Shown piece by piece: positions 6,894 to 12,285 of a stretch of 15,659 bases of DNA (position 1 is the first letter of the stretch; each line of letters starts with the position of its first letter). Origin of the DNA: DATAYF01 sp036272735 (GTDB lineage Bacteria; Chloroflexota; Ktedonobacteria; Ktedonobacterales; Ktedonobacteraceae); assembly GCA_036272735.1 (NCBI GenBank), contig DATAYF010000514.1, positions 1-15,659 of the forward strand. Direction: 5' to 3'. The position numbers and the translations under genes are program-made. Below the pieces are notes generated by a model. That model had not been told where the DNA came from. It did not search any database and saw nothing but the letters and a program-made list of their open reading frames with translations.

Positions 6894-7499
6894 ATGCCAA
6901 CTAAGCATAAGATCAATCGGCGTCTCGCATTACTCTACGCGGCACGCCAGGTACTCGCGGAAAAAGGATTTGAATCCACTACTATATCTGAAATTGTGAC
7001 ACGGGCGGGGGTGGCCCAGGGCACATTTTACCTGTACTTTCCTTCCAAAGTTGCGGTGGTGATAGCACTCGCGGAAGAGTTGCAAGAGCAGATTGAAATC
7101 GCGATTAAAGAGGCCCACGCTCAAGCTCCACGGCCTGAAGCATTCGTTGAGACAAGCGTGAAGGCGGCTTTTCGTATTCTCGGTGAGTATCGTGATATCC
7201 TGGGGGTGATTCACTCTGGGGTATGCTGGACCGAAGCGCCCAGGGAGCGGGAACGCATCTTTGCTCCCTATTACACACTCATCGCTGAACTGATCCGCTA
7301 TGAGCAGAAACACGGCACGGTGCACACGAGCATCAAGCCGGAAATCGCGGCCGTCCTGATCGTTGGTCTGGTCTACTACGCCGCCGATGAGTGCTACCTC
7401 TACAATTCCGCCGCCTCGCCTGAAACGTATATCACCGAAACAATCAGCTTTATTCGCCACGCGGTAGGTGTGTCCGAACGAACGCCCAAACCTGAGTAA
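6894..7499 (+). CDS. TetR/AcrR-family transcriptional regulator
   Basis: A 201-residue repressor-type protein. The N-terminal DNA-binding domain is canonical: RRLALLYAARQVLAEKGFES followed by the helix-turn-helix TTISEIVTRAGVAQGTFYLYF (about residues 29-49). The C-terminal domain (about 55-190) is all-helical and would bind a small ligand that releases DNA. The start at 6894 gives a normal TetR length; an ATG at 6780 overlapping the MBL stop would add 38 atypical residues and run through a promoter-like sequence. It converges with the R2lox gene across a palindromic repeat. In Mycobacterium tuberculosis a TetR gene (Rv0232) also sits beside R2lox (Rv0233), so this pairing is probably functional. 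The palindrome at 8659-8691 is its most likely operator; its own promoter lacks such a site. Control of the MBL gene is another option. Confidence 0.93.
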   Translation: MPTKHKINRRLALLYAARQVLAEKGFESTTISEIVTRAGVAQGTFYLYFPSKVAVVIALAEELQEQIEIAIKEAHAQAPRPEAFVETSVKAAFRILGEYRDILGVIHSGVCWTEAPRERERIFAPYYTLIAELIRYEQKHGTVHTSIKPEIAAVLIVGLVYYAADECYLYNSAASPETYITETISFIRHAVGVSERTPKPE

Positions 7500-7505
7500 A
7501 CCCCG

Positions 7506-7544
7506 ATGGATATACCCAATGGATATACCCAATGGATATACCCG
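7506..7544. repeat. Three tandem 13-bp repeats
   Basis: ATGGATATACCCA occurs three times head to tail (7506, 7519, 7532), the last ending in G instead of A. Each unit contains the imperfect palindrome TGGATATACCCA (10 of 12 positions symmetric). The run starts 6 bp after the tetR stop, and its last four bases form the outer end of the long hairpin at 7541-7605. It could be a protein-binding array or slippage beside a hairpin. Confidence 0.85.
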
Positions 7545-7605
7545 ATGCACATTGCTGCTGCTGTATGGGGCCGGGCCCCATACAGCAGCAGCAATGTGCA
7601 TCGGG
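7541..7605. repeat. Long perfect palindrome (32-bp arms), possible bidirectional terminator
   Basis: Two perfectly complementary 32-base arms (7541-7572 and 7574-7605) are separated by one G. The core around the centre is GCTGTATGGGGCC-G-GGCCCCATACAGC. It lies between convergent genes, 41 bp after the tetR stop and 11 bp before the R2lox stop, so it could end transcription from both sides, though no T-run follows it. Arms this long and perfect exceed what a terminator needs. The core matches the palindrome at 15599-15659 with paired changes, which points to a repeat family. Confidence 0.9.
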
Positions 7606-7616
7606 TAAGATATTTC

Positions 7617-8546
7617 CTACAAGCTTAGCGCTTCGTTTGTGGCTTCATCCTCGTTTTCGGGCAAGCGATAAAGCTGCTCCAATGTCTGGTGGCGCGCTTT
7701 TTCTATACGAGCTATACGCTTGTTGAATTGGGTCATGGCAAAACCAGTGTAGCTCCCATAGTCCAGGCTAAAGGGCTGCTCCTCACCTTCATGATAAATA
7801 TTTGATTCCTGCACAACCCCTAACGCATACGGCAATAGTTCGTTCATCCTGTCCTCAACCACGCTCCACAGTTCCGGATGTTGCGCAACGAGACGCGAGA
7901 TCAGAAAAACACCATACGCGATATGTCGCGATTCATCACGTTTGAGGTTATTGATGCCCTGGCGCAATCCTGGCATGGTATTGTTGGCATTGAGCGAATC
8001 GAAGTATCCCTGGTATCCGGTTTCAGCCAGCACCCCTTCAACGATCATATTATAGGTCACGGAGGCTCGTAGCTGGGCTGCTGGCGAGTGATCATGCAGC
8101 AGTGCATTCATCGTTTGCGGCAGCTCTTCGTAAAAGATCTTGTGATAACTGGGACCGTGATAATGGTGCAAGTCCACGCGTTCCTGGACCACTTCATCCA
8201 GGAAACGGCGAAAAAATTCCGTGTGCTTCGCCTCTTCCCATAAAAATGTGGTGAGAAACATTTCTTCTTCAAGGTTTCCATCCTGCGCAATGCTGAGCAT
8301 CAGCGGCAAGAGATCCAGCGTGACGCATTCTTCTCCAGCCTGAAAGAGGGCTGTGGTTCGTAACAGCGAGTCGCGCTCCCCTTCGTTCAGGCGCTCCCAT
8401 TCGAGCCTATCTTGCGAGAAATCGATGTCACGTGGGTCCCAAATGCCCAGTTTTTTAGCTTTGTGATAGAGACGCATGGGAAGAATGTCATGGCGCAAAC
8501 CCTGCGTGCTGGTCGTTGCAAATGTGCTGTGCGTTGTTTGTGTCAT
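7617..8546 (-). CDS. R2-like ligand-binding oxidase (R2lox), ferritin-like Mn/Fe protein
   Basis: A 309-residue member of the ribonucleotide reductase R2 superfamily that is not a reductase subunit. R2lox proteins hold a heterodinuclear Mn/Fe centre, bind a long-chain fatty-acid-like ligand in a hydrophobic tunnel, and form a Tyr-Val ether cross-link by oxygen activation; the natural substrate is unknown. By motif alignment the six ligands here are E72, E105, H108, E170, E205 and H208 (GEECV, EEAKH, VEGV, RDESRH). The cross-link pair is V75 and Y165 (TYNMIVE), which separates it from NrdB, whose radical Tyr lies elsewhere. No nrdA is nearby. The start at 8546 has AGGAG 11 bases upstream. Database names often read ribonucleotide-diphosphate reductase beta subunit, which is misleading. 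Soluble, no signal peptide. A divergent palindrome upstream suggests repression shared with the envelope genes. Confidence 0.92.
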   Translation of the reverse strand: MTQTTHSTFATTSTQGLRHDILPMRLYHKAKKLGIWDPRDIDFSQDRLEWERLNEGERDSLLRTTALFQAGEECVTLDLLPLMLSIAQDGNLEEEMFLTTFLWEEAKHTEFFRRFLDEVVQERVDLHHYHGPSYHKIFYEELPQTMNALLHDHSPAAQLRASVTYNMIVEGVLAETGYQGYFDSLNANNTMPGLRQGINNLKRDESRHIAYGVFLISRLVAQHPELWSVVEDRMNELLPYALGVVQESNIYHEGEEQPFSLDYGSYTGFAMTQFNKRIARIEKARHQTLEQLYRLPENEDEATNEALSL

Positions 8547-8619
8547 TGCTTTTCCTACTCCTTGCTCAAAACAGTACTACCAGAAATTCAAGCGTACCAT
8601 TACTTACGGCTTAAATTCC

Positions 8620-8648
8620 TTGACAAAACATATCTACGTTCTTACAAT
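8620..8648 (+). promoter_or_regulatory. Rightward promoter of the DUF6114/DUF6230 gene set
   Basis: TTGACA (8620-8625, consensus), a 17-base spacer and TACAAT (8643-8648). The start site would fall near 8655, so the 33-bp palindrome at 8659-8691 lies over the first transcribed bases, a classic repressor position. The leader to the preferred ATG at 8780 is about 125 bases. Confidence 0.8.
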
Positions 8649-8650
8649 TA

Positions 8651-8680
8651 AATATACAACAATTTATGACTGATTGTCAG
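8651..8680 (-). promoter_or_regulatory. Leftward promoter of the R2lox gene
   Basis: On the minus strand CTGACA (8675-8680), an 18-base spacer and TATATT (8651-8656), five of six matches in each hexamer. The -35 lies inside the palindrome at 8659-8691. The leader to the R2lox ATG would be about 100 bases. Confidence 0.6.
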
Positions 8681-8691
8681 TCATAAATTGT
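8659..8691. promoter_or_regulatory. 33-bp palindromic operator between divergent promoters
   Basis: Perfect 15-bp arms (8659-8673 and 8677-8691) flank the centre TTG; the inner core reads ATGACTGA-TTG-TCAGTCAT. Size and symmetry fit a site for a dimeric regulator such as TetR. It covers the initial transcribed region of the rightward promoter and the -35 of the leftward one. That the TetR encoded at 6894-7499 binds here is inference from proximity. Confidence 0.75.
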
Positions 8692-8779
8692 GCTGAATAG
8701 ACACGAAATGGACAGATCGCGAGCGGATCTGTTCCTCGGCGAAAACCATCTCAGTGTAGAGAAAGGTGAAACCTGCATT

Positions 8780-9397
8780 ATGGACGATTCACAAGGGGCA
8801 CGTTTTGAGGAAAGTGCCACCGATGATAGCCCGACGGAACGTATTGCCGCCGTCAAACTTGAGCGGCTAACTCCACCACGCTTCAATGAGACGCTCAGGC
8901 GCCTCGTTTTAAGCGTCAGGGAGCGAATCCAGGTGTATCGCGCCCGCTTCCGCCTGTGGAGGTTGCGCCGCCCTTTCTGGGGTTCGATCTTGATGTTGAT
9001 CGCCGGAGCTTTAATCCTCTGGGGCCCGGTGAGTTTGATGCGCTTTGCTCTCTTCCCTGGTAACACTATCTGGGCCGGATTGCTGGTTGGAGCCCTGCTA
9101 TTTGTAATGGGGCTGATTCAACTATTTGCACCAACGTATGCCGTGATCACCGGGGCCATCGCTATTGTCCTCTCCCTGGTCTCCCTGATTGTCGCCATGG
9201 GTGGCCTGGTAATTGGCATGCTTCTGGGCATTACCGGCGGCGCGCTCGGCGTTGCCTGGAAAGCAAACGCTCAACCCTTATCTACTTCAGTCACACGCAC
9301 GCGTACCCGCTCGCGTCTGCATCTGCCTAATCTGCATCTGCGTAACCTGCATCTGCCTAATCTGCACCTGCGTAAAGCGAGCAACATCCCTAAATGA
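8780..9397 (+). CDS. DUF6114-type membrane protein with C-terminal LHLPN/LHLRN repeats
   Basis: A 205-residue integral membrane protein. A charged cytoplasmic N-terminus (1-62) leads to RRPFWGSILMLIAGALILW and about four hydrophobic helices (66-87, 95-116, 119-140, 141-160), the last being Gly-rich (GGLVIGMLLGITGGALGVAW). This pattern resembles DUF6114 proteins, which in Actinobacteria are found next to DUF6230 genes, as here. Function unknown. The tail after residue 168 is basic (TRTRTRSR) and then repeats LHLPN, LHLRN, LHLPN, LHLRK. The start at 8780 has AAAGGTG 11 bases upstream; the same frame opens at GTG 8690 and ATG 8708, but the first lies in the operator and neither has a ribosome binding site. 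First gene of a rightward set of three. Confidence 0.85.
   Translation: MDDSQGARFEESATDDSPTERIAAVKLERLTPPRFNETLRRLVLSVRERIQVYRARFRLWRLRRPFWGSILMLIAGALILWGPVSLMRFALFPGNTIWAGLLVGALLFVMGLIQLFAPTYAVITGAIAIVLSLVSLIVAMGGLVIGMLLGITGGALGVAWKANAQPLSTSVTRTRTRSRLHLPNLHLRNLHLPNLHLRKASNIPK
9317..9376 (+). repeat. Four tandem 15-bp coding repeats
   Basis: Units CTGCATCTGCCTAAT and CTGCATCTGCGTAAC alternate in four copies (9317, 9332, 9347, 9362), coding for LHLPN/LHLRN pentapeptides at the C-terminus of the DUF6114 protein. The near-identical codons point to recent slippage or duplication, and copy number may vary between strains. Confidence 0.85.
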
Positions 9398-9467
9398 TTG
9401 TGTAAATTGATATGAATGAAGGGGTAATTGTATGGTGGTACATTTTCAAACAGAAGGAGCTATGTTC

Positions 9468-10067
9468 ATGGACCATTCTCAATCACAAGTTCCCGTATCT
9501 CAGTCGCAAGGAAATGGCAATGCCACAGCGGCTCCCATGGTTGGCGGAACAGATCGCCGCATCTTTTGGGGCGTGATGCTGGCATCGTTCCTCGTATTGG
9601 GCTTTATGACATTTATGGTATCAAGCGGTGCGGTGGCGATGGCGCTCACTACGCCGATCCCTTTTACTATTCAGGCGTCGGTCATCAAAGGCACAAATTT
9701 CCACCTGTATCCTGGTGTCTCGGGATCTGACCACTCAACTCCTGTTGCCGTCAACACCCTGGATGGCACGATTGCGAATCAGGTGATTAGCAAGACGGTT
9801 CAGATCCCCGCCATAGGACCAGTGACGATGAAACTCTCCGCTGGTAGTGGTTCGACTCCGGTCAAGGTCACCGGCTTGACAACCGACCTTTCTTCCTACA
9901 ACTCGAGTTCGTCCTCGTTCAGCAACATGGACCTGACCACTGGTACTGCTAACGGCTTTCAGCAGGATGCAAGCAGCGCGGAACTGGATAACGTAACCAT
10001 CAACTCGCCGTATTTGATGGTCAATAGTATTACGCTTCCAGGGTTGTCGGTCTCTATCACGCGTTAA
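9468..10067 (+). CDS. DUF6230-type exported membrane-anchored protein
   Basis: A 199-residue protein with a short cytoplasmic head (DRRIFWG at 29-35), one membrane or signal-anchor segment (about 34-60) and an extracytoplasmic beta-rich domain. That domain resembles DUF6230 proteins: IPFTIQASVIKGTNFHLYPG (64-83), PVAVNTLDGTIANQVISKTV (91-110 region), GPVTMKLSAGSGSTPVKVTGL, and the closing NVTINSPYLMVNSITLPGLSVS. Some actinobacterial members are named cholesterol esterase without support; no lipase motif (GxSxG) with a catalytic triad is visible here. Function unknown. Two starts compete: ATG 9468 has AAGGAG eight bases upstream and is preferred; ATG 9432 has AAGGGG seven bases upstream and adds 12 residues. 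It follows the DUF6114 gene closely (34 bp to the upstream start), so the two are surely one operon. Confidence 0.85.
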   Translation: MDHSQSQVPVSQSQGNGNATAAPMVGGTDRRIFWGVMLASFLVLGFMTFMVSSGAVAMALTTPIPFTIQASVIKGTNFHLYPGVSGSDHSTPVAVNTLDGTIANQVISKTVQIPAIGPVTMKLSAGSGSTPVKVTGLTTDLSSYNSSSSSFSNMDLTTGTANGFQQDASSAELDNVTINSPYLMVNSITLPGLSVSITR

Positions 10068-10100
10068 TATTACGTCTATTCAGCCGAACAGTATGTTTGC

Positions 10101-10135
10101 GTAGCCACCTGCTACACACCAGCGCAGGTGGCTGC
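10101..10135 (+). terminator. Intercistronic hairpin without T-run
   Basis: AGCCACCTGC (10103-10112) and GCAGGTGGCT (10124-10133) pair perfectly around an 11-base loop, and two more pairs (one G-T) extend the stem. It sits between the DUF6230 gene and the next start, about 30 bases before the ATG. With no T-run after it, it is more likely an mRNA-stability or attenuating element than a full terminator. Confidence 0.6.
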
Positions 10136-10163
10136 CACTAATTATGGACCAGGAGATTTAGTA

Positions 10164-10709
10164 ATGTATAGAAAAAGTACGTTGGCAGGTATGATATTAC
10201 TCCTGGGTTTCTTATGCTGTCTAGCTTATCCATTTCTATTATCCTCCCCATTGATGGCACATGCCCAGAACACCAGCATAAGTCATACCAACAAAGCTGC
10301 ACAGCCTCAACAAGAGTTTATTGGCGGACCTTATCGCTTGCAAGCCACAGAAATCGATGGTGAGAACGCCCATTTGCAAACCCTACCCAATGTGTTGTAC
10401 CCAACCCTCAGCTTCTCGTCAGCGACCATTTATGGTCTGAACCTGAGTCACCCAGAAACAAGCGCGACATCTCTGGTGATTACATCGCCTGGCCCGGCTA
10501 CTTCAACAGGGGTTGCAATCAAAACTTCTACCTTTCAAGATTTGAAGACCGGCCTCGGCCGTATCAGCCCGATAGACCTGGCTACACTGCTTTTGGGTGG
10601 GACTGTCAAACACCTGGTGCTCAAAAACGTTGACATGAATATTGATGTCTCGCTCACTGCACAATATCTATCACTTCCTAACGCTCAGATTCAAGTGATT
10701 GGCTCGTGA
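10164..10709 (+). CDS. Secreted beta-rich protein, third gene of the DUF6114/DUF6230 set
   Basis: A 181-residue protein with a signal peptide: MYRK, hydrophobic residues 7-30, and a probable signal peptidase I site after AHA (33-35). No lipobox is clear. The mature part alternates short hydrophobic strands. Its opening (YRLQATEIDGENAHLQTLP, 57-75) and its end (LKNVDMNIDVSLTAQYLSLP, 153-172) resemble the matching parts of the neighbouring DUF6230 protein (FTIQASVIKGTNFHLYPG; LDNVTINSPYLMVNSITLPG), so it may be a diverged relative. I do not recognise a named family. The start at 10164 has AGGAG eight bases upstream; an earlier in-frame ATG at 10128 lies in the hairpin before it. It shares direction with the two genes upstream and probably their promoter. 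Function unknown, likely envelope-associated. Confidence 0.8.
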   Translation: MYRKSTLAGMILLLGFLCCLAYPFLLSSPLMAHAQNTSISHTNKAAQPQQEFIGGPYRLQATEIDGENAHLQTLPNVLYPTLSFSSATIYGLNLSHPETSATSLVITSPGPATSTGVAIKTSTFQDLKTGLGRISPIDLATLLLGGTVKHLVLKNVDMNIDVSLTAQYLSLPNAQIQVIGS

Positions 10710-10844
10710 AAAAAACAGCATTTCACCAATTTTGCATGCATATTGTGTCAGCCTGCAGGGCCAGTTTTCCCGCGCGAGATTAATGCGAACCAGCCTCTGG
10801 AGCCACTTCATGTCTTGCGTCGGCTTTCCAGGCGTGGTGGCGGC

Positions 10845-10873
10845 TTGTATTTATTGAATTCACGTGCTATACT
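10845..10873 (+). promoter_or_regulatory. hup promoter
   Basis: TTGTAT (10845-10850), a 17-base spacer and TATACT (10868-10873), with a leader of about 93 bases to the hup ATG. The region 10710-10844 holds only a weak 6-bp hairpin (GTGAAA/TTTCAC, 10706-10726) across the previous stop, a poor terminator candidate, and the palindrome TGCATGCA (10733-10740). Confidence 0.65.
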
Positions 10874-10972
10874 CCTAACGGCAGTGAGTTGTAATGCCGC
10901 TCTACAGGCCCATCAACCTGTTACTGGACCGTAGAACGACGTATGTTGATAGTTGCAAGGAGGAATTACACT

Positions 10973-11284
10973 ATGGCCGATGAAAAGACAGCCACAGTTA
11001 ACACTATTGGTCGGCAAGAACTGTCAAAGCGTATTGCCAAACAAGCGAAACTATCCCAGAAACAAGCCTCTGAGGTTCTCGAAGCCACGCTCGATACCAT
11101 CCGCGAGGCGCTACAAGAAGGTGACGAAGTACGTTTAGTAGGCTTCGGCTCTTTCAAAGTACGCCAGAGCGCAGCACGCAAAGGAGTCAATCCACGCAGT
11201 GGAAAAACTATCCAGGTGCCAGCAAAAGATCGCGTGCGCTTCACACCTGGCAAGGAACTCTCGGAGGCCGTCGTCAAAAAGTAG
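10973..11284 (+). CDS. hup: HU-family DNA-binding protein
   Basis: A 103-residue HU protein, a dimeric nucleoid-associated protein that bends and compacts DNA. The family signature GFGSFKVRQSAARKGVNPRS (57-76) leads into the beta-arm that inserts Pro into the minor groove (RSGKTIQVPAKDRVRFTPGK, 75-94). The N-terminus has an extra eleven residues or so (MADEKTATVNTIG) before RQELSKRIA, where typical HU begins with MNKxELI. The start at 10973 has a strong AAGGAGG nine bases upstream; the ten codons before it in frame are excluded for this reason. It has its own promoter and appears monocistronic, with hairpins following. IHF subunits share the fold but HU is the better match. Confidence 0.96.
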   Translation: MADEKTATVNTIGRQELSKRIAKQAKLSQKQASEVLEATLDTIREALQEGDEVRLVGFGSFKVRQSAARKGVNPRSGKTIQVPAKDRVRFTPGKELSEAVVKK

Positions 11285-11325
11285 TTTGTAATATCCTATC
11301 CCTCACTGCCAAGGCTTTCTATGCA

Positions 11326-11379
11326 GAGCTTCCGGTATAGATCAGTGCCAGACGTGACGCTGATCTATACCGGAAGCTC
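11326..11379 (+). terminator. 20-bp-stem hairpin after hup
   Basis: GAGCTTCCGGTATAGATCAG (11326-11345) pairs perfectly with 11360-11379 around a 14-base loop that can add five more pairs with one G-T. It begins 42 bp after the hup stop and probably ends or protects its transcript. No T-run follows, so classic intrinsic termination is uncertain. Its stem does not resemble the two palindromes at 7541 and 15599. Confidence 0.6.
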
Positions 11380-11412
11380 CAGCAGATGACCGCACAACCC
11401 TGTTCTCCACGC

Positions 11413-11467
11413 ACAACATCGATCTATTTGTATGGCTTCGGAGGCCATCGATAGCGATCAATGTTGT
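11413..11467. other. Second hairpin in the hup-coxS gap
   Basis: ACAACATCGATC (11413-11424) pairs with GATCAATGTTGT (11456-11467) over 12 positions with one G-T, and an inner ATGGC/GCCAT hairpin (11432-11448 region) stacks inside. It ends about 20 bp before the coxS promoter candidate. It could be a terminator, an upstream regulator site or a remnant repeat. Confidence 0.5.
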
Positions 11468-11487
11468 ACATTTCTACCGATTTTTAA

Positions 11488-11516
11488 TTGACAATGTAAC
11501 TACTGATATGCTACGC
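11488..11516 (+). promoter_or_regulatory. Candidate promoter of the coxSLM operon
   Basis: TTGACA (11488-11493), an 18-base spacer and a weak -10 TACGCT (11511-11516... with TGC before it). The leader to coxS would be about 175 bases and contains a small GGCC/GGCC hairpin near 11582. The -10 is poor, so an activator may be needed or the promoter may lie elsewhere in the gap. Confidence 0.35.
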
Positions 11517-11695
11517 TTCTTTTGTTGCTAACTGTCTATGTACCCTTTCTCTGGATAACACGCGTCATTCATGATAGATAGTGGCCGCACGGCCTATTCT
11601 TAAAGAAAGGGGCCTACTTGCGTTTTGTGTAGTTGTATCGACAATCCCCTCTCGCGTCCCCCAAACGTGATGAGTAGAGATGGAGGTAACCATCG

Positions 11696-12202
11696 ATGGT
11701 GATGAAACGTGAAGTTACCGTTACCGTGAATGGGCAAACACACCATTCCGAAATTGAACCCCGCATGCTCCTGGTGCACTATTTACGAGAAGTTCTGGAC
11801 CTTACCGGAACGCACATCGGCTGTAACACCTCGCAATGTGGTGCCTGCGTGGTATTACTCAATGGCGAGGCCGTCAAATCCTGCACGGTGCTCGCGGTTC
11901 AGGCCGATGGCGCTGAAGTGACCACTGTCGAGGGGCTGGCTCCCGAAGGCGGTCTGCATCCCATTCAAGAGGGCTTCTGGGAAAAGCATGGCCTGCAATG
12001 TGGCTTCTGCACGCCCGGCATGATCATGGCTTCGTACCAGCTCCTCAAGAATAATCCCAACCCAAGCGAAGCCGAGATCCGCAAAGGGCTGGAAGGCAAT
12101 ATCTGCCGCTGCACTGGCTACCAGAATATTGTACGCGCTGTCCAGTACGCCGCAGAAAAAATGCATACCAGCACCTCCGAACCGGTGAATGCCGGGGATT
12201 AA
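11696..12202 (+). CDS. coxS: Molybdenum hydroxylase small subunit, [2Fe-2S] protein (CoxS-like)
   Basis: The 168-residue iron-sulfur subunit of a xanthine-oxidase-family enzyme; it passes electrons from the Mo site to FAD. Both clusters are complete: plant-ferredoxin type C43, C48, C51 and C63 (GCNTSQCGAC), and the helical-domain cluster C102, C105, C137 and C139 (QCGFCTPGM, CRCTGY). The start at 11696 has GGAGG nine bases upstream; ATG 11702 is a near alternative. No twin-Arg or other signal, so the enzyme is cytoplasmic. It is the first gene of a small-large-medium set, the order known for form II (CoxL-like) operons, whereas form I CO dehydrogenases use medium-small-large. The symbol follows common naming and does not imply CO oxidation. 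Confidence 0.93.
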   Translation: MVMKREVTVTVNGQTHHSEIEPRMLLVHYLREVLDLTGTHIGCNTSQCGACVVLLNGEAVKSCTVLAVQADGAEVTTVEGLAPEGGLHPIQEGFWEKHGLQCGFCTPGMIMASYQLLKNNPNPSEAEIRKGLEGNICRCTGYQNIVRAVQYAAEKMHTSTSEPVNAGD

Positions 12203-12285
12203 TCTCAATCCCACAAAAAAACACTTCCCGTTCAACGTCTTACATGTCGTTTCGTTTCTCAATGTACGAGAAAGGACATACATCT

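Noticed and set aside
6930..7601. 223-codon minus-strand frame across tetR
   Set aside because: Shadow of the tetR coding sequence; it runs into the tandem repeats and palindrome and shows no domain.
7506..7605. CRISPR-like array
   Set aside because: The repeats are 13 bp, directly adjacent with no spacers, and no cas gene is present.
7617..8546. Class I ribonucleotide reductase beta subunit (NrdB)
   Set aside because: The ExxV at 72-75 with Tyr165 five residues before the ligand Glu170 is the R2lox cross-link pattern; no nrdA is near and the length fits R2lox.
8690..8779. Longer N-terminus for the DUF6114 protein from GTG 8690
   Set aside because: The GTG lies in the palindromic operator and lacks a ribosome binding site; ATG 8780 has one.
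9468..10067. Cholesterol esterase
   Set aside because: The name is used for some DUF6230 proteins, but no GxSxG motif or catalytic triad is visible.
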